Shown: positions 33,525-43,215 of the stretch, piece by piece
Layout: every line of letters starts with the position of its first letter
How positions within the stretch are numbered: the first letter of the stretch is position 1
NCBI RefSeq assembly: GCF_004923255.1
Contig: NZ_QYRT01000021.1
Location: 1-60,655, forward strand
DNA: 60,655 bases
DNA from: Subtercola vilae
GTDB taxonomy: Bacteria; Actinomycetota; Actinomycetes; Actinomycetales; Microbacteriaceae
Reading direction: 5' to 3'
Translations under genes and position numbers: made by a program
Notes under the pieces: model-generated
What the model was told of the DNA's origin: nothing
The model's input: only the letters and a program-made list of their open reading frames with translations
The model's database searches: none

Positions 33525-33638
33525 GGCGGCTGCCTCATCTCAGGTTGGTCTTCGATCGGAACGTTTGGGGTCTGCATTGGCGTCTGACGACCCATCCTAG
33601 GCAGAGCCCCTTCGTGCGTCTACGGCTTGCCGAGACGC

Positions 33639-33677
33639 GCGAAGCGCCGACCCCCGAGAAGGAGGCCGGCGCTTCGC
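33639..33677 (-). terminator. Strong hairpin downstream of the nuclease/nucleotidase gene
   Basis: GCGAAGCGCCG (33639-33649) and CGGCGCTTCGC (33667-33677) form a perfect 11-bp stem around a 17-nt loop, 43 nt past the stop of the reverse-strand gene. There is no T run on the reverse strand. Confidence 0.5.
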
Positions 33678-33719
33678 TGGTGCCGCAAGCGGCGGGGTGC
33701 TACCGGAGGCGGTCAGCCC

Positions 33720-36700
33720 CTACTCGGAGTCGACGCTCTCGGTAGCGCTCCGCCGACGGCGAGCGAGAACCAGGCCCGCGCCCGCGAGCAACAGCAGCGC
33801 GCTCAGCAGCAGGGCCGGAAGCGCCGCGTTACCCGTGTTCGCCAGATCGGAACCCGAACCAGACCCGGGGGTGCCCGCGCCGGGAAGTGCCGCACCCGGC
33901 TGCCCGGGCGCCGGCGTCTCGGGCGTGGTCGGCGTGGTCGGGTCGGGCGTCACCACGGCACCGACCGTGATCGGCACCCGCACGGTGGTTCCCGACTCGG
34001 CCGCGACGATCACGAGGGTCGCATCGGCCGGCACGTCGCTCGGCACGGCGAAGGCTACCGTCGAGACGCCGCCGGAGACCGGCGAGACCACCGGCGCGGC
34101 AGCACTCCCCTCGAACGACGCGCTCACAGAGGTGTTCAGCGGGCTGCCGAGCGAGGTCAGGTCGAGCTTCGAGAGGGTGAGCGCTGCGGTCGTTCCCGCG
34201 GCCAGGGCCGAGGTGGGAACGTCGGTCACTGACACACCGCGGCGGTCGAACGCCGGTGAGACCGGGCTCTGGGTGGTGAGGTAGTTGATCCACGCATCAC
34301 GGTCGATGAGGCCCGAGTCACGGGTGTTCGCACCGGCGGTGAACTCTCGAAAGTTGTCGCCGCCCTGCAGCAGGAAGCTGAACGAACCGATGCGATACCC
34401 CTTCGCGGGGTCGATCGGCACGCCGCCGACGGTGATTCCCGTGATGTGGTCTCCCTGGGCCCGCGCGGCGTCGTAGGTGTAGTCGACGTTGTTGCTGAGA
34501 CCCAGCGCCAGGTACGGCCGCGAAGGTACCGCACCCGCCGCGTCGGTCTGCCACTGCTGCTCGAGAATCGTCTTGAACTGGGCGCCTGTGAGCGTCGTCG
34601 TCCAGAGGTTGTTCACGAACGGCAGCACCGCATTGGCCTCGGCGTAGGTGACCACGCCGTTGCCCTCGCCCACCGGAGATGAGGCGTAGAGCAGGTCGCT
34701 GCGGAGCCCGCCCGGGTTGACCACGCCGATCTCGGCGCCGCCGAAGGTGGGGTCGCTGAGGCTCGACACGAGTGAATCGGCCACGAGGTTGCCGAGCGTC
34801 GATTCGGAGCCCCGGTCATCCCGAGTCGTACCGTTCGTGTACGCGGTGGTGATGTCAGCCGTGATGGTGCCGATGGGCTGGTTGCCGATGACCGCGGCCT
34901 TCGTCAGCGCCGCATCGACGATGCTCTTCACCTCGGCGACCCGCGGGTAGGCAGCGACGAGATCGGCATCGGCCGTGGTCACTCGCGGCACGTTCTTCGC
35001 CGTGTACGTCACCACCGCGTCACTGGTCTTGTCGACACTCAGGATGATCTGGCCGATGTTCTCGCCGTAGCTGCCGGTCTGCAGCACGGGGCGGGTCGCG
35101 GCGGCCGAACCGGGCACCGCCGCATCCCATGCGTACTGCTTGTGGGTGTGGCCCGTGAAGATGGCGGCCACGTCGGGAGTCGTCTGGGTGACGATCTTTG
35201 CAAAAGCGGTGTCGGTAAGCGCCAGCTCTTGTGCCAGCGTCGCTCCGTCGGGCGTACCCGCAGAAGCACCCTCGTGGTACTCGGCGATGAAGACGTCGGC
35301 CGCGTCAGCTGCTTTCAGCTGGGTGACGACACGGTTCACCGCGTCGACGGGGTCACCGAAGTCGAGCGTCGAGATGCCGCCAGGCGACACCAGGGTGGGG
35401 GTCTCTTCGGTGACGGCACCGATGACGGCAACACGCACGCCGTTCACGGTGAACACCTTGTACTGCTGCAGTGCGGGGGTCGTGGTTCCTTTCAGGTACA
35501 CGTTCGCACCGAGGTAGTCCCAGTCGGCCGCGTCGGTGACGCGCCCGGTCAGGTCGGCGAAGCCCTGGTCGAATTCGTGGTTGCCCACGGCCGAGGCCGT
35601 GAGCCCCAGGGTGTTCAGCACGTCGATGGTCGGCTGGTCTTTCTGCGACGACGAGGCGAACAGCGAGGCACCGATGTTGTCGCCGTCAGAGAGGAACAGC
35701 GTACTGGCGTCGCCCTGCTCTGCCTTCAGCTTCTCTATCGTGCCCGCGAACTTCACCGTATTGCTGTCGATGCGCCCGTGAAAGTCGTTGATGTTCAGCA
35801 GGTTGATGTCGACCACGTTCGAACCCGTGAGGTTCAGGCCCACCAGAAGCGGGTCGTGGTCGCTCGAGCGGTACGCGTTCGGCTGGTAGAAGTCGGTTGC
35901 GTTGTAGTTGAAACGGCTGTACTCGAGGGCGATCGATTCGACAGAGTTGATGTTCCACACGTCGACGCCGGTCACCGCGGCGGTGGCGGCGCTTGACGCG
36001 AAGATGTGGTCGAGTGAGCCCGTGGCCCCATCGAACGCATACGTCTGCTTGCCGGTGGTGCTGCCGAGGTCGGTGTAGCCGGCCTCGGTCAGAACCGCGA
36101 TCGGGTCTTCTTTCAGGTAGGCATTGAAATCACCGTCGAGAAGTACACGGTCGATTCCGGTTGAGGCCTTCAGGGTGTCGGCAAAGCCGACGAGCGCCGT
36201 CGCCTGCTTCACGCGTGAGGCGTTGGATGCCCCCTGCCCATCACCCGTATCGGCATCGGCCCCCGTGCCAGAGCCCTTCGACTTGAAGTGGTTCACGACG
36301 GCGAGAAAACGTGACTCGTCTGCGCCGGAGACGAGCGTGAACGCCTGCGCGAGCGGCTGGCGCGCGTTGGCGAACGCCGGGTCGTCGAGGATCACCGACG
36401 ACCCGACGGTCGACACGACCGCGGGCTTGTAGATGAACGCTGTGCGAATGACGTCTTCGCTCGCGGGCACGGCGGCCGGCGAAGCGACGAACGCCCAGGT
36501 GCCCGCACCGGCGGCGCTGTTCAGCGCTGCGGTGAGCGTCGACAGAGCGGCGTCACGGTTCTCACCGAAACGAGCCGAGTTCTCGATCTCCTCGAGCGAG
36601 ACGACATCGGCACCCAGAGCGTTGATCGCCGAGACGATCTTGGCCTGCTGGCGAGCGAGGTCGTCGGCGTTCGCGGCGCCTCGCGCGTCGCATCCACTGT

Positions 36701-38324
36701 TCACCGTGGTGGGGTTGCCATCACGGTCGGTGTAATAGGTGCAGCCTGTCAGCGAATCGCCCGTAGTAGTGAAGTAGTTCAGCACGTTGAACGACGCCAT
36801 GGTCACGTCTCCGCCTACGTCGGCGGGCGAAGCGGTGCGGGTGTTCGTGAAGGTCGCGGGCTGAACCGTGGCCTGATTCGCGGCGGTGAGTTGCTCAGTG
36901 GGCTGAAGGTTCCAGGTGCCGAACCGGTAGTCGAGCACAACCGGTGCCGTGAAGTTCACCCCGGCGCCGATGCGAACCGGGTTCGTCACCGACAGGTACG
37001 GCAGGGAAAGCGACTTGTTGGCGGCCGAGTTGAAGTTGAGGCTTGCTCCGTCGTCGAGCGTGATACTGCGGGCGAGGTTCGAGGCGACGAGAGCGGTGTA
37101 CTCGGCACTGCCGGGAGCCACGACCGCGGTGGGCGTCTCGAGCGGCGACGTGCCGCCGACGAGCACAACCGAACCGTAGTAGTTCGTGTCGTAGTTGTCG
37201 GTGATCGTGTAGTCGCCTGCCGGTGCGATGAGCATGCCCTCGAGCGACTCACGCTGGGCGGCGTCTGTCGGTACGGCGACGGCCGCGGGGGTGGGAGCCG
37301 TGACGGTGTCGCTCAGAACGCTGAGTCCGCCCGCAGCGACGTTCAGCTCGGTGAGGCCGGAGAACTCGGCGACAGTGCCGGTCACCTCGACGAACGAGCC
37401 CACGGCGGCGGCAGCCACGGTCGCTGAGGAGAACACGAAGAGCCCGTCAGAACGGGTGTGCGTCGACAGGTCGACGGCTCCCCCGGTGCCCGGAGTCTGA
37501 ATGTAGTAGCCGTTGAACCCGCCGGTGGGGTAGCTGGCCGTCACGACGCCGCGCGCGGTGACCGTCTGGCCGACGAGCGGGCTGGTGTCGGTGCTGCCCT
37601 GAATGTCGGCGATCGCGACGGGCACGCCCGGTACCACCGGGGGCACAGGGTCGGGGTCTGGAACGCCAGTCGTGCCGCCGTCGGAGGCCGCGTTCTGCGG
37701 GGTGGGCGCGCCGTCCGTGAAGTCGGCTCTGTTGTTGTCGGTGTCGACACCGTTCGTGCGGGCGATCGAGGTGGTCACGGATGCCGCAACCGATGCCTGG
37801 CCCTCGAAGGTGTTCGACGTACCGTAGCCGAGCACGTCGACCACAGCCGCGTCTGCCGCGACGGCGCCGGTGGCCGGTGTCGGCAACGCGGTGGTCTGGG
37901 CTGCGAGAAAGAGGGTTCCGCCACCGCCGGCGAACGACACTCCGAACGTGGCATCGGGCGCGGGAAGCGCCTGGCCGTTGGCCGCATTCGCTGTGCCACC
38001 GATGAGGTAGTGCCCCTTCGCCGCGATGCTGCCCGTCAGCGGGAGAACACCGGTGGGGTTCGCAGTGCCCGTCGCCGAACGATATTGCAGCGACATCGTC
38101 GAGAGATCGACAGCCGCGCCGGTGGGGTTGTAGAGCTCGACGAACTTGTTGAGGTAGCTCGCTCCTGAACTGCCGCCATTGAGGTACGCCTCACTGATGA
38201 CAACGCGTGTTGCAGAGGTGTTCGCTGTGGCCGGGGCCACAACGAACGGTGCCACCACGACAGTGGAGGCCGCAAGAAGCGAAACGAACGCGAGTCGGGC
38301 TCGTTTTCGGAGGGTCTGGTGCAT
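33720..38324 (-). CDS. Wall-anchored ExeM/NucH-type nuclease fused to a 5'-nucleotidase
   Basis: A 1534-residue exported protein. Order of parts (approximate residues): signal peptide 1-35; lamin-tail-like domain 36-180 (VVISEAYLNGG, FVELYNPTG); OB-like domain 235-360 (IADIQGS, GYYIQTPG); EEP-type nuclease 505-830 (MASFNVLNYF, EEIENS, LLDGDFNAYL, RSSDHDPLLVG). It continues with a metallophosphatase domain 845-1130 (NINDFHGRID, SDGDNIG, VGNHEFDQG, FTGHTHKQY), a 5'-nucleotidase C-terminal domain 1150-1370 (STLGNLVADSL, VNPGGLRSDL), a Pro/Gly/Thr linker, and LANTG near 1493 with TM helix and RRRR tail. It should degrade external DNA to nucleosides and phosphate at the wall. The ATG at 38324 starts the signal peptide; an upstream ATG (38435) is not needed. 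Confidence 0.9.
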   Translation of the reverse strand: MHQTLRKRARLAFVSLLAASTVVVAPFVVAPATANTSATRVVISEAYLNGGSSGASYLNKFVELYNPTGAAVDLSTMSLQYRSATGTANPTGVLPLTGSIAAKGHYLIGGTANAANGQALPAPDATFGVSFAGGGGTLFLAAQTTALPTPATGAVAADAAVVDVLGYGTSNTFEGQASVAASVTTSIARTNGVDTDNNRADFTDGAPTPQNAASDGGTTGVPDPDPVPPVVPGVPVAIADIQGSTDTSPLVGQTVTARGVVTASYPTGGFNGYYIQTPGTGGAVDLSTHTRSDGLFVFSSATVAAAAVGSFVEVTGTVAEFSGLTELNVAAGGLSVLSDTVTAPTPAAVAVPTDAAQRESLEGMLIAPAGDYTITDNYDTNYYGSVVLVGGTSPLETPTAVVAPGSAEYTALVASNLARSITLDDGASLNFNSAANKSLSLPYLSVTNPVRIGAGVNFTAPVVLDYRFGTWNLQPTEQLTAANQATVQPATFTNTRTASPADVGGDVTMASFNVLNYFTTTGDSLTGCTYYTDRDGNPTTVNSGCDARGAANADDLARQQAKIVSAINALGADVVSLEEIENSARFGENRDAALSTLTAALNSAAGAGTWAFVASPAAVPASEDVIRTAFIYKPAVVSTVGSSVILDDPAFANARQPLAQAFTLVSGADESRFLAVVNHFKSKGSGTGADADTGDGQGASNASRVKQATALVGFADTLKASTGIDRVLLDGDFNAYLKEDPIAVLTEAGYTDLGSTTGKQTYAFDGATGSLDHIFASSAATAAVTGVDVWNINSVESIALEYSRFNYNATDFYQPNAYRSSDHDPLLVGLNLTGSNVVDINLLNINDFHGRIDSNTVKFAGTIEKLKAEQGDASTLFLSDGDNIGASLFASSSQKDQPTIDVLNTLGLTASAVGNHEFDQGFADLTGRVTDAADWDYLGANVYLKGTTTPALQQYKVFTVNGVRVAVIGAVTEETPTLVSPGGISTLDFGDPVDAVNRVVTQLKAADAADVFIAEYHEGASAGTPDGATLAQELALTDTAFAKIVTQTTPDVAAIFTGHTHKQYAWDAAVPGSAAATRPVLQTGSYGENIGQIILSVDKTSDAVVTYTAKNVPRVTTADADLVAAYPRVAEVKSIVDAALTKAAVIGNQPIGTITADITTAYTNGTTRDDRGSESTLGNLVADSLVSSLSDPTFGGAEIGVVNPGGLRSDLLYASSPVGEGNGVVTYAEANAVLPFVNNLWTTTLTGAQFKTILEQQWQTDAAGAVPSRPYLALGLSNNVDYTYDAARAQGDHITGITVGGVPIDPAKGYRIGSFSFLLQGGDNFREFTAGANTRDSGLIDRDAWINYLTTQSPVSPAFDRRGVSVTDVPTSALAAGTTAALTLSKLDLTSLGSPLNTSVSASFEGSAAAPVVSPVSGGVSTVAFAVPSDVPADATLVIVAAESGTTVRVPITVGAVVTPDPTTPTTPETPAPGQPGAALPGAGTPGSGSGSDLANTGNAALPALLLSALLLLAGAGLVLARRRRSATESVDSE

Positions 38325-38717
38325 GAAAGAGATCTCCTCGAGTGCGATGGGTCGACGCGCCACCTGCGCACCAACGACACCAAGCCTGCAAAAGTTATGT
38401 GAAGCGCAGGTTACGAAATGAGATTTCTCGAACATTTTGCTCCCGAACGGGGGGTAATGAACTTTATGTACGCAAACTAAAAGCCCAGATCAAACCTGAT
38501 TCTGGAGCAATTTTGCCCGCCTTGATAACGATTTGGTCTCAATGAGAACTTTCACAGACTACGAGGCGCGGCGGACTCAGTGTTTCGTCGGTATAACGAA
38601 TGCGTTTCTCCCCCGAACGAGTCGTTCGAGAACGCACAAGGGTGCGTTATATTGGCGACATACTCGGTTGCCCCGGACCTCGGCCACCTCCGCTTTCATC
38701 GCACAGACGGAACCGAC
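38325..38717. other. 393-nt divergent, relatively AT-rich intergenic region
   Basis: The base composition drops visibly compared with the flanks (about 38400-38660). It must hold the promoters of the nuclease/nucleotidase gene and of the AraC gene. A 15-bp palindrome lies at 38614-38628 and a TTATAT -10-like box at 38647-38652. No supported gene was found in it. Confidence 0.55.
38614..38628. promoter_or_regulatory. 15-bp palindrome upstream of the AraC gene
   Basis: CGAACGA-G-TCGTTCG is perfectly symmetrical around one base, about 90 nt before the AraC start and 290 nt before the nuclease start. It is a candidate operator. Confidence 0.4.
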
Positions 38718-39659
38718 ATGGCTGCTGCAACCCGTTCCACGTGGGCCCTCTCGGGCACCGCGGCGCTCGACGGCACTGAGAGCGCTCTCACTGCCGACAG
38801 ACCGAGTGAGTTTCGCTCGCGTGGGCTCAAGCAGGTGTACGGCGATGTGATCGTCTGCCATTCGCTGCTCACACCCTTCACCATGGCAGCGCGGGCCGAC
38901 GACTCGGTCGGCGACCAGCACTACGTGAGCGTCGTTTTCGTGCATGCCGGGCACTACGTTCTGCGCGGCCCCGACACTGAGTTGCACTTCGAAGCCGGTT
39001 CGGCCGGGTACATGTCGGGCTGGACACGAGTGGCGGCCGACAACCTTGCCACATCGCGGGTCACGCGCGTCTCGGTGCGCCGCGAACAGCTGAGCGCTGC
39101 TGGCATCACCGTTGCGGGCGAATTCGGGGCGTTCGAGCAGCCGCTGTCGATGCAGGCCCCCACACTATCGTTCGTCATGGCCCTGCTCCGCTCCCCCGCG
39201 GTCGATGACGACGACTCTGCCACGCCGATCGAAACCGTTCTCACCCAGCTCATCATCGGCATGTTCTCTGAGAGCCAGCGCATCTCCCTGAACTCCGAAC
39301 AATTTCAACTGAGCCTTCGCACCCGGGCCATTTCGCTCATCTACAACCAGTCGTCTGACCCATCGCTGACTCCTGCCGGAGTCGCCGCCCAACTCAATGT
39401 GTCGCTGAGGCACCTGCAACGCTGTTTCACCGGCACGAACCAGACCATCTCAGAGACCATCCGGGCGAGGAGACTGCAGGTCGCGCTGGCAGAGCTCGCC
39501 GCCAACCCACTTCGCAGCATCTCGATGAGTGAGATCGCACGCCAGGCGGGCTTCTCGAGCATGAAGGAGTTTCGCTACGCCGTGAAGACCCGCTCGGGGG
39601 TCACACCCCGCGAGCTGAGGGCGGCAGGGTCGACTCCGGCCCGGATGCAGCAGGGTTGA
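38718..39659 (+). CDS. AraC family transcriptional regulator
   Basis: A 313-residue regulator. The C-terminal ~100 residues hold two helix-turn-helix units: LTPAGVAAQLNVSLRHLQRCF and ISMSEIARQAGFSSMKEFRYAVK, ending in GVTPRELR, the standard AraC signature. The N-terminal part (ALTADRPSEFRSRGL..., HYVSVVFVHAGHYVL) looks like an AraC-binding-like sensor domain. Start chosen at the ATG at 38718 with GGA upstream; in-frame starts as early as 38580 exist. It is divergent from the nuclease/nucleotidase gene and could regulate it (inference). Confidence 0.85.
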   Translation: MAAATRSTWALSGTAALDGTESALTADRPSEFRSRGLKQVYGDVIVCHSLLTPFTMAARADDSVGDQHYVSVVFVHAGHYVLRGPDTELHFEAGSAGYMSGWTRVAADNLATSRVTRVSVRREQLSAAGITVAGEFGAFEQPLSMQAPTLSFVMALLRSPAVDDDDSATPIETVLTQLIIGMFSESQRISLNSEQFQLSLRTRAISLIYNQSSDPSLTPAGVAAQLNVSLRHLQRCFTGTNQTISETIRARRLQVALAELAANPLRSISMSEIARQAGFSSMKEFRYAVKTRSGVTPRELRAAGSTPARMQQG

Positions 39660-40014
39660 GTACAACCGAGAGTTCGGAGCCCGCCACACCACTGTCTACG
39701 ATGGCGACGTCGGCCAGCAGAATTCGCCCCCGAAGCGCTTCGCGCCACACCTGCAGGCGTATCGAGCGTGCACTACCCGCGGGCAGCGAGCCCGCGTTCA
39801 CCACAACTTCGTCGTACACCAGCACCACATAAGGGATAACCCTGTTGTCGAATCTCCGCAGCATCAGCCGGGCCTCGATCTCACCGCCCCAGACGCTCTT
39901 CTCAGTGAGGATGAGCCGCAGAAGGTCTTGGTGAATCACTGGTCCGAGAACGATCGGGCCACCAACGAGGCGATTCGAAGGTCGAACGCCTCCGTTGCCG
40001 CGTGACCGCCTCAT
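39601..40014 (-). CDS. Hypothetical protein
   Basis: A 137-residue basic protein with no recognised domain. A plausible start is the ATG at 40014 preceded by GAGGG; longer versions could start at 40101 or 40170 but lack a ribosome binding site. The middle (VGGPIVLGPVIHQDLLRLIL, VWGGEIEARLMLRRFDN, VIPYVVLVYDEVVVNAG) looks like a folded beta-rich domain. The 3' end overlaps the AraC gene by 59 nt tail to tail, which weakens the case. It may be real, or a decayed remnant. Confidence 0.45.
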   Translation of the reverse strand: MRRSRGNGGVRPSNRLVGGPIVLGPVIHQDLLRLILTEKSVWGGEIEARLMLRRFDNRVIPYVVLVYDEVVVNAGSLPAGSARSIRLQVWREALRGRILLADVAIVDSGVAGSELSVVLNPAASGPESTLPPSARGV

Positions 40015-40330
40015 TGCGCCCTCGTCCTGACCGCCTCTCGGCATTGGTGTGGGCTGACCACGTCGACGAGCCCCCTGAGTCTGGACCGAAGTTGTGAGCA
40101 TTTTAGCGGATGACACGCACCAGCCCCGAATAACTTCGCGAATGTGCCCAGATGAACGGATATCTGTCACCGAGCGTCTCTTTCGTTAGGTGTTGCAGGC
40201 TGATTCTAAGCCTAGGCGATCAGCTGCACGTCACCCAATTGGGGGGTCTGGGATTAACCGTAAATGGTTTTATCCGACGCTCTGCGGCGTCTCGCGACAG
40301 CTCAGGTCACGGTGCGTCAGACTTGTCACC
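40015..40330. other. 316-nt region upstream of the HAD gene
   Basis: It contains a perfect CCCAATTGGG palindrome (40234-40243) and a short AACC-6 nt-GGTT hairpin near 40256-40270 in a locally AT-rich stretch. These may belong to the promoter of the HAD gene. No supported gene. Confidence 0.4.
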
Positions 40331-41083
40331 GTGGCTCACTTCTCGCAGATTCTCGTACTCGACTTCGACGGCACCGTATGCCTCGGCGACGGCCCGGTAT
40401 TCGTTTACGCCCGGCTGATCGACGAAGCTCTGGCCAGCAGCTCCGGCGGGCATCCGGTCGGCCTGGTCGGAGACGTCGTAGCCCGGTTTCTGGGGGCTGG
40501 CGAGGAGGCAGACCATGAACCGAACGAAATGGTGTCGGCCGCGCTCGAGCTCGTGGGCACCAGCGCCGACGGCTATTCCGCAGCAGAAAAGTTCGCCCGT
40601 TCACTCGGTATCACCGATGCCCAGCTCTCGGCCGCCTACACGGGCAGCCGCCGGGATCTCGCCGCTGGGCTCGTTGAAACGCACGCACCGGCCGGCCTCG
40701 GCGCGCTTCTCGGCTCGCTGCCCGCCCGAGTACAGATCGTGCTGGTCACCAACGCACCCGATGCCGGCGTTCACCAGCAGCTCACCACGCTCGAACTGGC
40801 CGAGTACTTCGACGACGTGATCACCTCGGCTGGCAAACCCGCCGGCATGCCTGCCGTGCTCGCCGCCCTTCTCGAAGCGCACCAGCTCACTGACCACCCC
40901 GAGCGACTTCTGAGCGTCGGCGACATCTGGCAGAACGACCTCGAGCCGGCCGCACGACTGGGCGCCGAGACGGCGCTCATCGAGCGTCTCGCAGCGCCCG
41001 GCGCTCGGCCAACGTATCGGGCCGAGACCATCGAAGAGCTCTACCCTGCCATCACGGCCTGGGCGAGCGCGTCTTCGGCGTGA
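40331..41083 (+). CDS. HAD superfamily hydrolase
   Basis: A 250-residue phosphatase-type protein. Motif I is LVLDFDGTV near residue 10 (nucleophile Asp), motif II is VLVTNAPDAG near 140, the Lys is in SAGKPAGMPAVL and motif IV is LLSVGDIWQNDLEPAARLGA near 200. The GTG at 40331 begins the motif I strand; no clear ribosome binding site is seen. Its 3' end overlaps the convergent dppF-like gene by 43 nt. Substrate unknown. Confidence 0.82.
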   Translation: MAHFSQILVLDFDGTVCLGDGPVFVYARLIDEALASSSGGHPVGLVGDVVARFLGAGEEADHEPNEMVSAALELVGTSADGYSAAEKFARSLGITDAQLSAAYTGSRRDLAAGLVETHAPAGLGALLGSLPARVQIVLVTNAPDAGVHQQLTTLELAEYFDDVITSAGKPAGMPAVLAALLEAHQLTDHPERLLSVGDIWQNDLEPAARLGAETALIERLAAPGARPTYRAETIEELYPAITAWASASSA

Positions 41084-42075
41084 TGGCATGACACGTCTCG
41101 CGCGCCCAGCGTGCGAAGCAGCGGCTCGAGCGTTCGACACTCGTCGGTCGCCATCCAACACCGGGGGTTGAACCGGCAGCCCGCCGGTGGGTTGACCGGT
41201 GACGGCGGCTCGCCGCCCAGAATGCGCCGGCGGGCGAGCTTGCCGCGGTCTGATCGACTGTGCGAGGGCGTGGCCGAAAGCAATGCCTGGGTGTACGGAT
41301 GCGCGGGGCTGGAGTAGACCGTGTCGGTGTCGCCGATCTCGGCGATGCGCCCCAGGTACATCACCGCCACCCGGTCGGCGAGATGACGCACCACCGAGAG
41401 ATCGTGCGCGATGAACAGGATGGCGACGCCCAGCCGCGCCTGCAGGTCTGCAAGCAGGTTGATCACCTGCGCCTGAACCGAGACATCGAGCGCCGAGACA
41501 GCCTCGTCGCACACCAGCACGTCGGGGTCGAGCGCGAGCGCCCGGGCGATGCCGATGCGCTGCCGCTGGCCACCCGAGAACTGGTGGGGGTACCGATTCA
41601 CCATGTCGGGTGCGAGCCCCACCAGGCCGAGCAGCTCGGCCACCCGCGCACGCCGGTCGGCGGCATTCGCCGATCTGGTCGCCGCCATCGGCTCGGCGAT
41701 GATGTCGCCCACCGTCATGCGTGGGTCAAGCGACGTGTACGGGTCTTGAAAGATCATCTGAACGCCTCGACGCAACAGCCGTCGGTCGCTCATACGACCG
41801 CGCGTCACATCGGTGCCGTGGTAGGCGAGGCTCCCTCCGTCGGGCTTTTCGAGCCCGACGAGCATGCGGGCGAGCGTCGACTTGCCGCAGCCCGACTCAC
41901 CCACGATTCCCAGCACCTCCCCCGCGTGCAGCTGCAGGCTCACCCCGTCGACCGCCGAAACCCGGGTGGGGTGCAGCCTCGAACCTGAGGTGAAGGTGCG
42001 GCGCAGGTCGGTTGCTTCGAGCACGAGCCGGCGGGCCTGGCCCGGCACGGCAGCAGTATCAGCTGACGAGTTCAT
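41041..42075 (-). CDS. dppF: Oligo/dipeptide ABC transporter ATP-binding protein (DppF type)
   Basis: A 344-residue ATPase. Walker [10 protein letters not shown] near residue 62, Q-loop [17 protein letters not shown], signature [15 protein letters not shown], Walker [14 protein letters not shown]-loop FIAHDLSVV. The C-terminal peptide-transporter extension includes [11 protein letters not shown] and [14 protein letters not shown], whose Cys residues bind an FeS cluster in some homologues. The ATG at 42075 has AGAGGAG upstream and overlaps the partner gene by 17 nt. It pairs with DppD and probably energises the divergent DppBC permeases. Confidence 0.93.
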   Translation of the reverse strand: MNSSADTAAVPGQARRLVLEATDLRRTFTSGSRLHPTRVSAVDGVSLQLHAGEVLGIVGESGCGKSTLARMLVGLEKPDGGSLAYHGTDVTRGRMSDRRLLRRGVQMIFQDPYTSLDPRMTVGDIIAEPMAATRSANAADRRARVAELLGLVGLAPDMVNRYPHQFSGGQRQRIGIARALALDPDVLVCDEAVSALDVSVQAQVINLLADLQARLGVAILFIAHDLSVVRHLADRVAVMYLGRIAEIGDTDTVYSSPAHPYTQALLSATPSHSRSDRGKLARRRILGGEPPSPVNPPAGCRFNPRCWMATDECRTLEPLLRTLGARDVSCHHAEDALAQAVMAG

Positions 42076-43066
42076 GGAGCATCTCCTCTGAGCGGTGGCA
42101 GGCGGAGGCCCGGCCGAGAGCCACCTCGACGAGCGGCGGGCGGGCAGTGCTGCAGATGTCGATGGCCATGTGGCAGCGGGGATTGAACGAGCATCCACTC
42201 GGCGTAGTGGCCGGGTTCGGCGGCGAACCGGGAATGGTCAGCAGGCGCTCGCCTTTCACCGCCGCCTCGGGCACGGAGCGCAGCAGCGCCTGGGTGTACG
42301 GGTGGGCCGGCAGGTCGAGCACAGTGTCGGCATCGCCCTGTTCGACGATGCGCCCGGCGTACATGACGGCCAGTCGGTCGGCGACCTCCATCACGACGCC
42401 GAGGTCGTGGGTGATCAGCAGAATGCCCATGCCGAGCTGGTCGCGAAGTCCCCCGAGCAGATCGAGAATCTGGGCCTGCACCGTGACGTCGAGCGCGGTG
42501 GTGGGTTCGTCAGCGATCAGCATCTCGGGCTCGAGGGCGATGGCCATTGCGATGAGAATACGCTGGCGCATACCGCCCGAGAACTGGTGCGGGTAGTCGT
42601 CGACCCGGGAGCCCGGCGCCGGAATGCCCACCAGCGCGAGCAATTCGATGGCGCTCGCGCGGGCCTGCTTGCGGGTGGCCTTGCGGTGAACGATGAACAG
42701 CTCACCGATCTGCCGGCCGATGGTCATCACCGGGTTCAGGGCCGAGAGCGCGTCTTGCAGCACGAGGCTCATGCGTTCGCCCCGCATCAGCCGCCGCTGT
42801 TCTTCGCTGAGGCTCAGGATGTTCGTGCCGCTCACGCTCAGAACGCTGGCGTCGACCCGGGTGTACTCATCGGTCAGCCCCATGATCGCCCGGGCCGTCA
42901 CCGACTTGCCCGAACCGGACTCGCCCAGCAGGGCGACGAACTCACCGCGGGCCACGTCTAAGTCGATGTTTCGCACCGCCGTCACCTCTCGCCCACCGCC
43001 GGTGAAGGTGACAGAGAGGTCGCGCACGGTGAGCGCTGCTGCGAGGGGGTTCACAAGTTTTTCCAC
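42059..43066 (-). CDS. dppD: Oligo/dipeptide ABC transporter ATP-binding protein (DppD type)
   Basis: A 335-residue ATPase. Walker [10 protein letters not shown] near residue 50, Q-loop [16 protein letters not shown], signature [19 protein letters not shown], Walker [14 protein letters not shown]-loop LITHDLGVV, then [11 protein letters not shown] and [15 protein letters not shown]. The start is GTG at 43066. First gene of the reverse arm of the peptide locus; the divergent arm carries the binding protein and permeases. Confidence 0.93.
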   Translation of the reverse strand: MEKLVNPLAAALTVRDLSVTFTGGGREVTAVRNIDLDVARGEFVALLGESGSGKSVTARAIMGLTDEYTRVDASVLSVSGTNILSLSEEQRRLMRGERMSLVLQDALSALNPVMTIGRQIGELFIVHRKATRKQARASAIELLALVGIPAPGSRVDDYPHQFSGGMRQRILIAMAIALEPEMLIADEPTTALDVTVQAQILDLLGGLRDQLGMGILLITHDLGVVMEVADRLAVMYAGRIVEQGDADTVLDLPAHPYTQALLRSVPEAAVKGERLLTIPGSPPNPATTPSGCSFNPRCHMAIDICSTARPPLVEVALGRASACHRSEEMLHELVS

Positions 43067-43100
43067 GCTTCCATCTTCATCGACGTCGGTTACCGAATTG

Positions 43101-43128
43101 TTTCAGGCGAAATAAATCTACGCCGAAA
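43101..43128. promoter_or_regulatory. Inverted repeat in the divergent dpp intergenic region
   Basis: TTTCaGGCG and CGCCGAAA arms separated by 11 AT-rich nt, between dppD (start 43066) and the dipeptidase gene (start 43216). It is a candidate site for the Lrp-type regulator encoded at the end of the forward operon. Confidence 0.4.
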
Positions 43129-43215
43129 CACGTCACGTGCATTGACTTTTGTGCCGATATTAAACAGATTGTGATGCAGAACGCCGAACTACCACCACCT
43201 ATAAGGAGATTTCGC

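Noticed and set aside
38440-38470. A possible PHO box (GTTC repeats on the reverse strand) before the nuclease/nucleotidase gene
   Set aside because: The two GTTC elements are 14 nt apart rather than the expected 11 and the flanking bases do not fit the direct-repeat consensus.
43142-43165. A TTGACT -35-like element before the M19 gene
   Set aside because: No acceptable -10 hexamer lies 16-18 nt downstream; the spacing to the only AT-rich candidate is too short.
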